Of a stretch of 64,000 nt of DNA, positions 39,851 to 50,155 are shown one piece after another. This DNA is from Acinetobacter calcoaceticus ANC 3811. Its GTDB lineage: Bacteria > Pseudomonadota > Gammaproteobacteria > Pseudomonadales > Moraxellaceae. The stretch's first letter is position 1. Each line of letters begins with the position of its first letter. The notes beneath the pieces are model-generated. The model was not told where the DNA came from. It saw only the letters and a list, made by a program, of their open reading frames with translations, and did not search any database. Position numbers and translations under genes: made by a program. The DNA lies in NCBI RefSeq assembly GCF_000399665.1, contig NZ_KB976986.1, positions 817,131 through 881,130 on the forward strand, read 5' to 3'.

Positions 39851-40089
39851 TTTTTCTCCTTTTAATAGGCGGAAGAAGTCTTTATAAAATTCTTAGCAAA
39901 TTAAAAATATAAAAAATATACTTTTTAAGTAGTTATTGGTTAAAAATATAAGAATTTTGTGGTGTTATATGTTTGTATTTCTGATTTATTTAAGCTGTAT
40001 TTTTATGATTTAAACTTTAATTAAATATATATTATTTAGTTAAACACGATATAAGTGAATTTTACTTTAAAATAACTAGGTTAATTATA

Positions 40090-40512
40090 ATGCATCCAAT
40101 AAATATTCTATTTGTGGCAGGTTATGGTCCTATAACTTGTGATGATAATACGAGTAAGCAATTATATTTAAATACTTTAGGTTTGCCGCTCAAGAAAATG
40201 GAAGGTAATGAATCTTATATGTTAGTTGATGAAGGTAGTCTAGAAGGTGTAAAACACTTTGCTTTATGGCCTTTATCTCAAGCAGCTGATTCTTGTTTTG
40301 GCCAAAATATTTGGCCCACTCATTTGAATATTCCTCAAAGTTGGATCGAATTTGAGGTTGAAAATTTGAAATTGGCATCAAATGAAATGATCTCAAAAGG
40401 TTATGAACTTCTTGTAAATAATAGACTGGAGCCTTGGGGACAAGCTGTTACACGATTCTTAAGTCCTGAAGGAATTTTAATTGGTTTGACCGTAACCCCA
40501 TGGTTAAGGTAA
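40090..40512 (+). CDS. VOC (glyoxalase/dioxygenase fold) protein
   Basis: A 140-residue protein of the vicinal oxygen chelate superfamily: two beta-alpha-beta-beta-beta modules, the first beginning NILFVAGYGPITCDDNTSKQLYLNTLGLPL and the second THLNIPQSWIEFEVENLKLASNEMISKGYELL...RFLSPEGILIGLTVTPWL. The metal ligands expected of glyoxalase I are not all obvious. Resistance or detoxification roles are possible. It lies alone between the DUF421 gene and ftsB. Confidence 0.75.
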   Translation: MHPINILFVAGYGPITCDDNTSKQLYLNTLGLPLKKMEGNESYMLVDEGSLEGVKHFALWPLSQAADSCFGQNIWPTHLNIPQSWIEFEVENLKLASNEMISKGYELLVNNRLEPWGQAVTRFLSPEGILIGLTVTPWLR

Positions 40513-40764
40513 ATACTTTTGGTTTGTAGGATAGCTAAAAATTATGGGGTGAGATTGATTTATAAGCAATTGTACTTATAAATATTATTTCCCTTTCAAA
40601 TTCCATTCTTTTTTGACAAAATGAAACATGTCACAATGGTCAATTAAAGTAATATGCCCATTAATAATTTTGCTTAAATTTTTGCAGGAATTGCGCATGC
40701 TACTTGTTAATTACTATACAATACAAACTCTTAACGAAAGTTTTTAATTAAAAATCTTAATGAT

Positions 40765-41154
40765 ATGTTAGAAGTATTTCGATCCACTTCAAGCAAACTG
40801 ATATTGCTACTTGTTATTGTTTTAGTAGCTATACTGCAATATCAATTTTGGTTAGGTGAGGGTGGCTATATCCCTCATCAAGCTCTCATGCAACAAATTC
40901 AGCAACAAGCTGAGGTAAATGAAGAGCTTAAAGAACGAAACCGTATTTTGGCGGCAGAGGTTTTTGACCTGAAAAATGGTACAGAAGCAATAGAAGAACA
41001 TGCCCGTCTTGATCTTGGTTTGGTTAAACCTCACGAGACATTTGTTCAAATGAGTACAATCAGTACCCATTACAAACCTATTTATATTGACCCGAACGCT
41101 AAAGTTGATTTGGAAACGAATGAGACACCTGCATCCCCAGATATCCCAGACTAA
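40765..41154 (+). CDS. ftsB: Cell division protein FtsB
   Basis: FtsB is a bitopic divisome protein that forms a complex with FtsL and FtsQ. The 129-residue protein has a membrane helix (about 12-29), then a coiled coil (about 40-75, QQIQQQAEVNEELKERNRILAAEVFDLKNGTEAIEEHARLDLGLVKPHETF), with the conserved EEHAR.DLG..K..E end. The C-terminal tail of 40 residues is longer than in E. coli (103 residues). It overlaps ispD by 35 bases, as is common for this pair. Confidence 0.94.
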   Translation: MLEVFRSTSSKLILLLVIVLVAILQYQFWLGEGGYIPHQALMQQIQQQAEVNEELKERNRILAAEVFDLKNGTEAIEEHARLDLGLVKPHETFVQMSTISTHYKPIYIDPNAKVDLETNETPASPDIPD

Positions 41155-41836
41155 ATTATGGGCAGTGATTCCAGCTGCAGGATCGGGAAGTCGTTTTTCT
41201 AAAACTGAATTGAAGCAGTATCAATATATTCAGAATAGGACTGTTTTAGAACATACGATTGGCCGTATAAGCCAACTTCCGTTAAATGGTTATGTTTTGG
41301 CAATTGGTACACAAGATACCTTTGCTCAGACTCTCGCATTTCAAAATATAGATAAGGCGCATTTTTGCATTGGTGGAGCTGAGCGAGTTCATTCAGTGTT
41401 AAATGCGTTAAATCATCTTTTAAATTTTGCCGATGAAAATGACTGGGTTCTTGTGCATGATGCGGCTCGCCCTTGTGTAACCATTGATTGTTTAAGTGCA
41501 CTTGTGGCAAATGCAATTGAATCAAATGAGAGTGCTATTTTAGCAATTCCTGTTCGTGATACTTTAAAGCAGGTTAAGTCAGGCAATCAAATTGATAAAA
41601 CAGTCAGCCGAGATTTATTATGGCAAGCTCAAACTCCTCAAATTACTAAAATCGGTAAACTCAAAAAAGCAATTGAATATGCTTTAGAAAATAACGTCAC
41701 TATTACCGATGAAGCAAGTGCTCTCGAGTATATGGGTGAGACTGTACAGGTCGTAATGGGGCGTTCGGATAACATAAAAATTACCTATCCTGATGATTTA
41801 GAACTTGCACGTTTGATTCTGCAATCTCAGTCTTAA
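41120..41836 (+). CDS. ispD: 2-C-methyl-D-erythritol 4-phosphate cytidylyltransferase
   Basis: IspD attaches CMP to methylerythritol phosphate in the non-mevalonate isoprenoid route. The 238-residue protein has WAVIPAAGSGSRFSKTELKQY (CTP-binding loop), VLVHDAARPCVT, DTLKQV and TDEASALEYMG..V....GR.DNIKITYPDDL. The start was chosen at the ATG within the end of ftsB (MRHLHPQISQ); a slightly longer frame is possible. ispF is not adjacent. A hairpin terminator follows. Confidence 0.95.
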   Translation: MRHLHPQISQTKLWAVIPAAGSGSRFSKTELKQYQYIQNRTVLEHTIGRISQLPLNGYVLAIGTQDTFAQTLAFQNIDKAHFCIGGAERVHSVLNALNHLLNFADENDWVLVHDAARPCVTIDCLSALVANAIESNESAILAIPVRDTLKQVKSGNQIDKTVSRDLLWQAQTPQITKIGKLKKAIEYALENNVTITDEASALEYMGETVQVVMGRSDNIKITYPDDLELARLILQSQS

Positions 41837-41850
41837 TTCTATTATTTTTA

Positions 41851-41885
41851 ACTTGCTTGGATGATTCGCTCGCCTAAGCAAGTTT
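41851..41885 (+). terminator. Terminator of ispD
   Basis: ACTTGCTT pairs with AAGCAAGT (one bulged mismatch inside) and is followed by TTTT. The right arm contains GCCTAAGCAAG, similar to the intergenic motif found elsewhere in the window. Confidence 0.65.
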
Positions 41886-41970
41886 TCTACATATCTATTT
41901 ATAACCACTCATATTCTTTTACATTGATAAGTTTTAGGATTTATCAAGATCGTACAACTACCTTAGATAA

Positions 41971-42010
41971 TGTTCGATCATCGAACAAAAATTATTTATA
42001 CCGAACAAAA
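41971..42010. promoter_or_regulatory. PcaU-type operator upstream of pcaI
   Basis: A perfect palindrome TGTTCGATCATCGAACA (41971-41987) is followed by a third half-site: ATCGAACAAAA (41980) and ACCGAACAAAA (42000) are direct repeats 20 bases apart. Two inverted repeats plus one direct repeat is the arrangement known for the PcaU site of A. baylyi. It lies about 170 bases before pcaI. Confidence 0.75.
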
Positions 42011-42177
42011 CCATGGTTTGATAACTAGATCAAATTATAAAAATTATCAAGAATGTCTAAAAGGGAAATCTAAGGGAAACACTCAGGATTGAGTGAAATA
42101 TTTATCTGTTCATTCTACCTCAGTGTGCCTAAATCTCTTATCTATTTCTTCCTGAATGAGCACAATGGAGTTGTCTA

Positions 42178-42849
42178 ATGATTGACAAAAGTAAGTCCTC
42201 TCTTAGCGAGGTACTATCGCAGATTAAAGATGGTGCAACCATTCTGATTGGTGGTTTTGGTACCGCAGGACAACCCGCTGAACTCATTGATGGACTAATT
42301 GAACTGGGTATTAAAGACCTGACCATTGTGAGTAACAATGCCGGTAATGGCGATTATGGTCTGGCTAAACTGCTTAAAGCTGGTTCTGTTAAAAAAGTAA
42401 TCTGTTCTTTCCCACGTCAGTCAGACTCTTATGTGTTTGATGAATTGTACCGTGCCGGAAAGGTAGAGCTTGAAGTAGTACCACAAGGTAATCTGGCATG
42501 TCGTATTCAGGCAGCAGGTATGGGACTTGGCGCTGTGTTTACCCCAACCGGCTTTGGAACACTTTTAGCTGAAGGCAAAGAAACTCGCCAGATTGATGGT
42601 AAAGATTACGTACTCGAATATCCGATCAAGGCTGATTTTGCCCTGATTAAAGCTTATAAGGGCGATCGTTGGGGCAATCTGGTTTACCGTAAATCTGCCC
42701 GTAACTTTGGCCCGATTATGGCCATGGCTGCCGATGTCACCATTGTTCAGGTTTCTGAAGTAGTTGAGCTAGGTGGACTAGATCCAGAGCACATCATCAC
42801 CCCAGGTATCTTTGTACAGCACGTTGTACAAGTACAGCCCGCACAGTAA
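42178..42849 (+). CDS. pcaI: 3-oxoadipate CoA-transferase subunit A
   Basis: PcaI is the alpha subunit of the transferase that activates 3-oxoadipate with CoA from succinyl-CoA. The 223-residue protein has the CoA-transferase I motif ATILIGGFGTAGQPAELIDGL and the conserved GNLACRIQAAGMGLGAVFTPTGFGT. GGAG stands 7 bases before the ATG. First gene of a 13-gene block. Along with pcaJ and pcaF it looks more GC-rich than its neighbours. In A. baylyi a catIJF copy exists that is nearly identical, so an annotation as catI would also be possible without the context. Confidence 0.95.
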   Translation: MIDKSKSSLSEVLSQIKDGATILIGGFGTAGQPAELIDGLIELGIKDLTIVSNNAGNGDYGLAKLLKAGSVKKVICSFPRQSDSYVFDELYRAGKVELEVVPQGNLACRIQAAGMGLGAVFTPTGFGTLLAEGKETRQIDGKDYVLEYPIKADFALIKAYKGDRWGNLVYRKSARNFGPIMAMAADVTIVQVSEVVELGGLDPEHIITPGIFVQHVVQVQPAQ

Positions 42850-42867
42850 GCAATAAGGAGAAATAAC

Positions 42868-43521
42868 ATGAGCTACCAGAAACTCAGCCGTGACCAGATT
42901 GCAAAACGTGTGGCACAAGATATTCCAGATGGTGCCTATGTAAACCTAGGTATTGGCTTACCAACCAAGATTGCAAGCTATTTACCTAACGACAAAGATA
43001 TTTTTCTTCATTCTGAAAATGGCCTGTTGGCTTTTGGCCCGCCACCAGCAGCAGGTGAAGAAGACCCTGAACTGATTAATGCAGGTAAAGAGTTTGTGAC
43101 CATGCTTGAAGGCGGCAGCTTTTTCCACCATGGCGACTCATTTGCAATGATGCGTGGTGGTCACCTTGATATTGCCGTGCTGGGCGCATTTCAGGTTGCT
43201 GCGAATGGTGACTTGGCGAATTGGCACACGGGTGCACCGGATGCGATTCCTGCGGTAGGTGGTGCGATGGATTTAGCTGTAGGTGCTAAAAAAGTATTTA
43301 TCACCACAGATCACGTGACCAAGCAAGGTGAGCCGAAGATTGTGGCTGAGCTGAGCTATCCGGTAACTGGAAAAAACTGTGTAGACCGTATTTATACCGA
43401 TCTTTGTGTGATTGACGTGACCCAAGATGGTTTAAAGGTGCTTGAAAAAATTGAAGGTCTTAGCTTTGATGAGTTACAGGCTTTAACTGGTGCAACTTTG
43501 ATTGATGCGACTCAAGGGTAA
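42868..43521 (+). CDS. pcaJ: 3-oxoadipate CoA-transferase subunit B
   Basis: PcaJ is the beta subunit. In 217 residues it has VNLGIGLPTKIA and the catalytic Glu50 in LHSENGLLAFGPPP, the signature of CoA-transferase beta chains. AAGGAG precedes the ATG, and pcaI ends 18 bases upstream. Together the subunits transfer CoA from succinyl-CoA to 3-oxoadipate. Confidence 0.96.
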   Translation: MSYQKLSRDQIAKRVAQDIPDGAYVNLGIGLPTKIASYLPNDKDIFLHSENGLLAFGPPPAAGEEDPELINAGKEFVTMLEGGSFFHHGDSFAMMRGGHLDIAVLGAFQVAANGDLANWHTGAPDAIPAVGGAMDLAVGAKKVFITTDHVTKQGEPKIVAELSYPVTGKNCVDRIYTDLCVIDVTQDGLKVLEKIEGLSFDELQALTGATLIDATQG

Positions 43522-43533
43522 GGAAGTAGGGAA

Positions 43534-44745
43534 ATGACATTAAAAAACGCTTATATCATCGATGCCATCCGTACTCCATTCGGCCGTTATGCCGGTGGTC
43601 TTGCACCTGTCCGTGCCGATGACCTTGGTGCTGTGCCGATTAAAGCTCTCATGCAGCGCAACCCAAATGTAGATTGGGAACAGGTCGATGATGTGATCTA
43701 TGGCTGTGCCAACCAAGCTGGTGAAGATAACCGTAATATCGGTCGTATGTCAGCACTACTTGCTGGTTTACCGTATCAAGTACCAGCAACCACCATTAAC
43801 CGTCTCTGTGGTTCTTCACTCGATGCCATTGCCATTGCTGCCCGTGCCATTAAAGCCGGTGAAGCAAACTTGGTGATTGCAGGTGGTGTGGAAAGCATGA
43901 GCCGTGCACCTTATGTGATGGGTAAGTCTGACAGTGCTTTTGGCCGTAGCCAGAAGATTGAAGACACCACCATGGGCTGGCGTTTCGTTAACCCAAAACT
44001 CAAAGAATTGTATGGTGTAGACACCATGCCCCAGACTGCCGAAAACGTGGCTGAACAGTTCAACGTGAATCGTGCAGATCAGGACCAGTTTGCCTTGGTG
44101 AGCCAACAACGCACCGCAAGCGCGCAAGCCAAAGGCTTTTTTTCTAAAGAAATCATGGCAGTTGAAATCCCTCAGCGTAAGGGTGATGCTGTTGTGATTG
44201 ATACCGATGAACACCCACGTGCATCAACCACGCTTGAAGCTTTAAGTAAACTTAAACCTGTTGTCAAAGCAGAGGGCACGGTCACTGCGGGTAATGCTTC
44301 AGGTATTAACGATGGTGCTGCTGCACTGCTGATTGCTTCTGATGAGGCAGTTCAAGCTTACAACCTCAAACCACGTGCGAAGATCATTGCTTCAACAGCA
44401 GTGGGTGTAGAACCACGCATTATGGGTTTTGCTCCAGCACCAGCGATTAAGAAATTACTTAAACAAGCCAACCTGACTTTAGATCAGATGGATGTGATTG
44501 AGCTGAATGAAGCCTTTGCTGCACAGGCTTTGGCCGTGACCCGTGATTTAGGCTTGCCAGACGATAGCAACAAGGTAAATCCAAACGGTGGTGCCATTGC
44601 ATTAGGCCATCCACTTGGTGCATCAGGTGCACGGCTCGTGACCACAGCCTTAAACCAGCTTGAACAAACAGGCGGTCGTTATGCCTTATGTTCAATGTGT
44701 ATTGGTGTAGGTCAAGGCATCGCTTTGATTATTGAGAGAGTCTAA
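43534..44745 (+). CDS. pcaF: 3-oxoadipyl-CoA thiolase
   Basis: PcaF cleaves 3-oxoadipyl-CoA to succinyl-CoA and acetyl-CoA, the final step. The 403-residue thiolase has nucleophile Cys92 ([12 protein letters not shown]), the His of [17 protein letters not shown] and the second Cys in [13 protein letters not shown]. The insert INEAFAAQ-type motif is present ([13 protein letters not shown]). Two bases separate it from pcaB. Confidence 0.96.
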   Translation: MTLKNAYIIDAIRTPFGRYAGGLAPVRADDLGAVPIKALMQRNPNVDWEQVDDVIYGCANQAGEDNRNIGRMSALLAGLPYQVPATTINRLCGSSLDAIAIAARAIKAGEANLVIAGGVESMSRAPYVMGKSDSAFGRSQKIEDTTMGWRFVNPKLKELYGVDTMPQTAENVAEQFNVNRADQDQFALVSQQRTASAQAKGFFSKEIMAVEIPQRKGDAVVIDTDEHPRASTTLEALSKLKPVVKAEGTVTAGNASGINDGAAALLIASDEAVQAYNLKPRAKIIASTAVGVEPRIMGFAPAPAIKKLLKQANLTLDQMDVIELNEAFAAQALAVTRDLGLPDDSNKVNPNGGAIALGHPLGASGARLVTTALNQLEQTGGRYALCSMCIGVGQGIALIIERV

Positions 44746-44747
44746 TC

Positions 44748-46106
44748 ATGAGCCAGTTATATGCCAGCTTGTTTTATCAAAAAGACGTCACTGACATCTT
44801 TAGTGACTCATCTTTAATCACATATATGATTCAGGTTGAAGTTGCGTTAGCTCAAGCACAGGCAAAAGTTGGCGTGATTCCTCAAAATGCGGCTAATACC
44901 ATTGCCCAAGTAGCTGAGCAGGCACTAGAAAAGTTTGATTTTCCAGCGCTGGCTTTAGCAACTGGCTTAGCTGGAAATATCGCAATTCCATTTGTAAAAC
45001 AACTTACGGCAATTGTTAAAGATGTAGATGAAGATGCTTCACGTTATGTGCATTGGGGCGCAACAAGTCAGGATATTTTAGACACAGCTTGTATTTTGCA
45101 ATGCCGCGATGCGTTAAACATTGTGGAAGCACAACTTCAACTCTGCTACACCACTGCATTACAACAAGCTAAGCAATATCGCCATCAAGTCATGATTGGA
45201 CGTACATGGTTACAGCAAGCTTTGCCAATCACTTTAGGGCATAAACTCGCTCGTTGGGCTTCTGCATTTAAACGTGATTTAGATCGTATCCAAGCCATGA
45301 AATCACGCGTATTCACTGCTCAGTTAGGTGGGGCTGTGGGTTCGCTAGCTTCTTTGCAAGATCAAGGTTCAGTTGTGGTCAGTGCATTTGCTCAAGAGCT
45401 GAATCTGACTGTACCGACAAGTACATGGCATGGTGAGCGCGACCGTATTGTAGAAATCGCAAGTGTGCTTGGCATCATTGTCGGGAATACCGGCAAGATG
45501 GCACGTGATTGGTCGCTCATGATGCAAACAGAAATTGCAGAATTGTTTGAACCAACTGCAAAGGGTCGTGGTGGTTCATCGACTATGCCGCATAAGCGTA
45601 ATCCAGTCGCAGCAGCCTCAGTACTTGCAGCAGCAAATCGTGTACCAGCACTTATGTCTAGCATCTATCAAAGCATGGTGCAGGAACATGAGCGTAGTTT
45701 AGGCGCGTGGCATGCAGAATGGTTAGCAATCCCTGAAATTTTTCAGCTTTGTGCTGGAGCATTAACTCGTACTGGTGAAGTTTTACAAGGTTTCGAAGTT
45801 AATGCTGAGCATATGCAGCAGAACCTTGACTGTACCAACGGGTTGATTATGGCAGAAGCTGTCATGATGGCACTTGCTCCAAAAATTGGACGTTTAAATG
45901 CTCATCATGTTGTTGAAGCAGCTTGTAAAACAGCCGTGGCTCAAAAGCAGCATTTATCTGAGGTTGTTAGTCAGTTAGATGAAGTAAAAGAACATTTTAC
46001 TCAAACAGAAATTTTGGAAATATTTAAGGCAGAAAACTATTTGGGCAACATTCAAGCTCAAATTGATGCTGTTCTGCAAGAAGCACAAGGAGGAGATATA
46101 AAGTGA
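44748..46106 (+). CDS. pcaB: 3-carboxy-cis,cis-muconate cycloisomerase
   Basis: PcaB lactonises 3-carboxymuconate to 4-carboxymuconolactone. The 452-residue protein is of the fumarase/aspartase superfamily, with the signature GRGGSSTMPHKRNPVAA and the conserved WGATSQDILDT. The stop codon overlaps the pcaD start by four bases. Codon use turns back to AT-rich after pcaF. Confidence 0.95.
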   Translation: MSQLYASLFYQKDVTDIFSDSSLITYMIQVEVALAQAQAKVGVIPQNAANTIAQVAEQALEKFDFPALALATGLAGNIAIPFVKQLTAIVKDVDEDASRYVHWGATSQDILDTACILQCRDALNIVEAQLQLCYTTALQQAKQYRHQVMIGRTWLQQALPITLGHKLARWASAFKRDLDRIQAMKSRVFTAQLGGAVGSLASLQDQGSVVVSAFAQELNLTVPTSTWHGERDRIVEIASVLGIIVGNTGKMARDWSLMMQTEIAELFEPTAKGRGGSSTMPHKRNPVAAASVLAAANRVPALMSSIYQSMVQEHERSLGAWHAEWLAIPEIFQLCAGALTRTGEVLQGFEVNAEHMQQNLDCTNGLIMAEAVMMALAPKIGRLNAHHVVEAACKTAVAQKQHLSEVVSQLDEVKEHFTQTEILEIFKAENYLGNIQAQIDAVLQEAQGGDIK

Positions 46107-46888
46107 AACAGCTTATAACTAATCGACAAGGTAAACAGCTCGCTGTATATACCGATGGATTAAAAGATGCTCCAGCACTTGTGTTATCTAACTCGTTAGG
46201 AACAGATCATGGAATGTGGCAGCCGCAAGTAAATGAGCTTAAAAGTCATTTCAATGTCATTACATACGACACACGTGGTCATGGCGAAAGTGATGTGATC
46301 GCCGAATCATCTTTACAAAATTTAGGTGAAGATGTTGCTGATATTTTAGATGCCTTAGATATTGAAAAAGCTCATTTTTGTGGAATTTCTATGGGCGGAA
46401 TTACAGGGCTTTGGTTAGCTATCCATTATCCAGAGCGCTTTCTAAGCATTACTGTCGCAAATTCGGCGGCAAAAATTGGACAGGCTGAGGCGTGGTTGAG
46501 TCGAGCAGAATCAGTAGAACAAAATGGACTGGCTGAATTGGTTAAAACTACGCATACACGTTGGTTTAGCGAAAAATTCGACTATCAACATAATGTGGTT
46601 GCACAAACGACGATTCAAAGTCTGGCAAACACACCAGCACAAGGTTATGCCAATGCGTGTCGGGCTTTAGCACATGCTGATTTAAGAGATGAAATTACGC
46701 AAATCCAAGTTCCGGTATTGCTTATTGTAGGAACGGCAGATCCTGTGACCACAGTAGCAGATGCTGAGTTTATGCAGAATGCTATCAAGAACAGTCAAAT
46801 TGCTAAATTGGAAGCATCTCATCTTTCTAATATTGAGCAACCGCAAAGATTTACTCAGGAATTAACTAGGTTTATTCAGCAACTCTAA
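46103..46888 (+). CDS. pcaD: 3-oxoadipate enol-lactonase
   Basis: PcaD hydrolyses the enol-lactone to 3-oxoadipate. This 261-residue alpha/beta-hydrolase has LSNSLGTDHGMWQPQ (oxyanion), the nucleophile Ser96 in CGISMGGITG, Asp in VGTADPVTT and His in EASHLSNIEQP. It overlaps pcaB, and PcaB's product would be its substrate after decarboxylation by PcaC. Confidence 0.95.
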   Translation: MKQLITNRQGKQLAVYTDGLKDAPALVLSNSLGTDHGMWQPQVNELKSHFNVITYDTRGHGESDVIAESSLQNLGEDVADILDALDIEKAHFCGISMGGITGLWLAIHYPERFLSITVANSAAKIGQAEAWLSRAESVEQNGLAELVKTTHTRWFSEKFDYQHNVVAQTTIQSLANTPAQGYANACRALAHADLRDEITQIQVPVLLIVGTADPVTTVADAEFMQNAIKNSQIAKLEASHLSNIEQPQRFTQELTRFIQQL

Positions 46889-46930
46889 TAGCTTAGTCGT
46901 TTAAAAGGAATTGGCCTTAAGGAGGCAAAT

Positions 46931-48286
46931 ATGGCGTCTCAGGATTACGCTGCACCAAATAAAAGTATCGATGCTCAGGTACTCATTAATGATGCTCCAC
47001 TCAGTAAGTATCAATGGATGATCGCAATCATCTGTTTCTTAATTATTTTTACTGACGGTATCGATACTGCTGCAATGGGTTTTATCGCTCCAGCATTGGC
47101 TCAAGACTGGGGCGTTGATCGCTCTCAGTTAGGCCCAGTGATGAGTGCTGCACTTGGTGGAATGATTATTGGAGCTTTGGTTTCTGGCCCAACAGCTGAC
47201 CGTATTGGTCGCAAAATTGTTTTAGCCGTATCAATGCTGATTTTTGGCGGTTTTACCTTGGCATCTGCTTATGCAACTAACCTAGATAGCCTTGTCGTTT
47301 TACGCTTTTTGACAGGTATTGGTCTGGGGGCAGCGATGCCAAATGCTACCACATTATTCTCTGAATATTGTCCAACACGCATTCGTTCACTACTGGTGAC
47401 ATGTATGTTCTGTGGCTACAACTTAGGTATGGCAACAGGTGGCTTTATTAGTAGCTGGCTCATTCCAACCTATGGTTGGCACAGTCTATTTTTGCTTGGT
47501 GGTTGGTCACCTTTAATCTTAATGATTTTAGTGATTGTGTTTTTACCTGAGTCATATCGCTTTTTAATTGTTAAAGGTAAAGACCCTGAAAAAGTACGCA
47601 AAATTTTAAATCATATTGCGCCAACTCAAGTTCAAGACGTAAGCACTTTTTATGTTCCTGAAGAGAAAACTGAAACAGCTCAAAAGAAAAATGTCTTTGG
47701 AATTATGTTTTCTAAACCATATGCGAAAGGAACACTTTTGCTTTGGTTGACTTATTTCATGGGCTTAGTGGTTGTTTACTTGCTTACAAGCTGGTTACCA
47801 ACACTCATGCGTGAAACTGGTGCTTCAATGGAGCGTGCTGCATTTATTGGTGGTTTGTTCCAGTTTGGTGGTGTGGTGAGTGCATTGTTTATTGGTTGGG
47901 CGATGGACAAATTTAACCCGAACCGAGTCATTGCCATTTTCTACTTTGCCGCAGGTCTATTTGCGATTGCTGTTGGTCAAAGCTTAGGAAATTCAACATT
48001 ACTTGCTGTATTGGTTCTTTGCGCAGGTATCGCGATTAATGGTGCGCAATCTTCAATGCCAGCATTAAGTGCTCGTTTCTATCCAACGCAGTGCCGTGCA
48101 ACGGGTGTCTCTTGGATGACAGGTATTGGACGTTTCGGTGCGGTATTTGGTGCTTGGATTGGTGCCGTACTACTTGGTAATGATTGGTCGTTTACTGCCA
48201 TTCTCAGTTTATTACTAATTCCAGCGACTGCTGCGGCTGTTGCTGTATTTGTTAAATCACTTGTTGCGCATACCGATGCAACTTAA
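46931..48286 (+). CDS. pcaK: 4-hydroxybenzoate/protocatechuate transporter (MFS)
   Basis: PcaK is a proton-coupled permease of the aromatic acid/H+ symporter family. The 451-residue protein has 12 membrane helices. Helix 1 bears the DGIDTAAMGF motif (Asp residues needed for uptake), and the loop 2-3 signature GPTADRIGRK is present, with a repeat AMDKFNPNRV between helices 8 and 9. GGAGG lies before the ATG. It brings protocatechuate and related acids to the cytoplasmic pca enzymes. Confidence 0.94.
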   Translation: MASQDYAAPNKSIDAQVLINDAPLSKYQWMIAIICFLIIFTDGIDTAAMGFIAPALAQDWGVDRSQLGPVMSAALGGMIIGALVSGPTADRIGRKIVLAVSMLIFGGFTLASAYATNLDSLVVLRFLTGIGLGAAMPNATTLFSEYCPTRIRSLLVTCMFCGYNLGMATGGFISSWLIPTYGWHSLFLLGGWSPLILMILVIVFLPESYRFLIVKGKDPEKVRKILNHIAPTQVQDVSTFYVPEEKTETAQKKNVFGIMFSKPYAKGTLLLWLTYFMGLVVVYLLTSWLPTLMRETGASMERAAFIGGLFQFGGVVSALFIGWAMDKFNPNRVIAIFYFAAGLFAIAVGQSLGNSTLLAVLVLCAGIAINGAQSSMPALSARFYPTQCRATGVSWMTGIGRFGAVFGAWIGAVLLGNDWSFTAILSLLLIPATAAAVAVFVKSLVAHTDAT

Positions 48287-48301
48287 TAGAGGTCTATCAC
48301 A

Positions 48302-49451
<1,150 letters not shown>

Positions 49452-49465
49452 TCGGGAGCACGAGC

Positions 49466-50095
49466 ATGAATAACTGGAATTTTCAGGAATTAAAAGAAAC
49501 TCCATCTCAAACAGGTGGTCCTTACGTTCACATTGGTTTGTTGCCACAACAAGCAAATATTGAAGTGTTTGAAAACAACTTTAATAACCAGTTAGTACAA
49601 GACCAAACAAAAGGCGAGCGTATTCGTCTTGAAGGTCAGGTATTTGACGGATTAGGTTTACCGTTGCGTGACGTGCTGATCGAAATTTGGCAAGCTGATG
49701 CAAATGGTATTTACCCAAGTCAGGCAGATACGCGTGAGCAAAAAGCTGATCCTGCATTTCAGGGTTGGGGCCGTACTGGTGCTGACTTTGAAACAGGTAT
49801 CTGGAGCTTTAATACAATTAAGCCAGGTGCTTCAGCAGGCCGTAAAGGTTCAACTCAAGCACCGCATATTGCATTAGTCATTTTCGCTCGCGGTATTAAC
49901 TTAGGTCTTCATACACGTGTTTATTTTGAAGATGAAGCCGAAGCAAATGGCAATGACCCAATTTTAAATAGCATTGAGTGGGCACCGCGTCGCCAAACGC
50001 TTATTGCAAAACGTTTTGAAGAAAATGGTGAAATTGTTTACCGCTTTGATATTCGTATTCAAGGCGATAACGAAACAGTATTTTTTGATATTTAA
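49466..50095 (+). CDS. pcaG: Protocatechuate 3,4-dioxygenase alpha subunit
   Basis: PcaG pairs with PcaH and completes the active site without binding iron. The 209-residue protein begins ELKETPSQTGGPYVHIGL, holds LIEIWQADANGIYPSQ and GRTGADFETGIWSFNTIKPG, and lacks the two His ligands (APHIALVIF instead of AHIHF), as expected for an alpha chain. A hairpin with a T tract follows before quiB. Confidence 0.96.
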   Translation: MNNWNFQELKETPSQTGGPYVHIGLLPQQANIEVFENNFNNQLVQDQTKGERIRLEGQVFDGLGLPLRDVLIEIWQADANGIYPSQADTREQKADPAFQGWGRTGADFETGIWSFNTIKPGASAGRKGSTQAPHIALVIFARGINLGLHTRVYFEDEAEANGNDPILNSIEWAPRRQTLIAKRFEENGEIVYRFDIRIQGDNETVFFDI

Positions 50096-50105
50096 GAAAC
50101 ACCTA

Positions 50106-50145
50106 AGGCTACACATGATTGTCCATGGATGCGTGTAGCCTTTTT
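50106..50145 (+). terminator. Hairpin with T tract between pcaG and quiB
   Basis: AGGCTACAC pairs with GTGTAGCCT around an 18-base loop that contains TCCATGGA, followed by TTTTT. It could lower transcription from the pca into the qui genes. Confidence 0.65.
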
Positions 50146-50155
50146 AAAGGATGGT

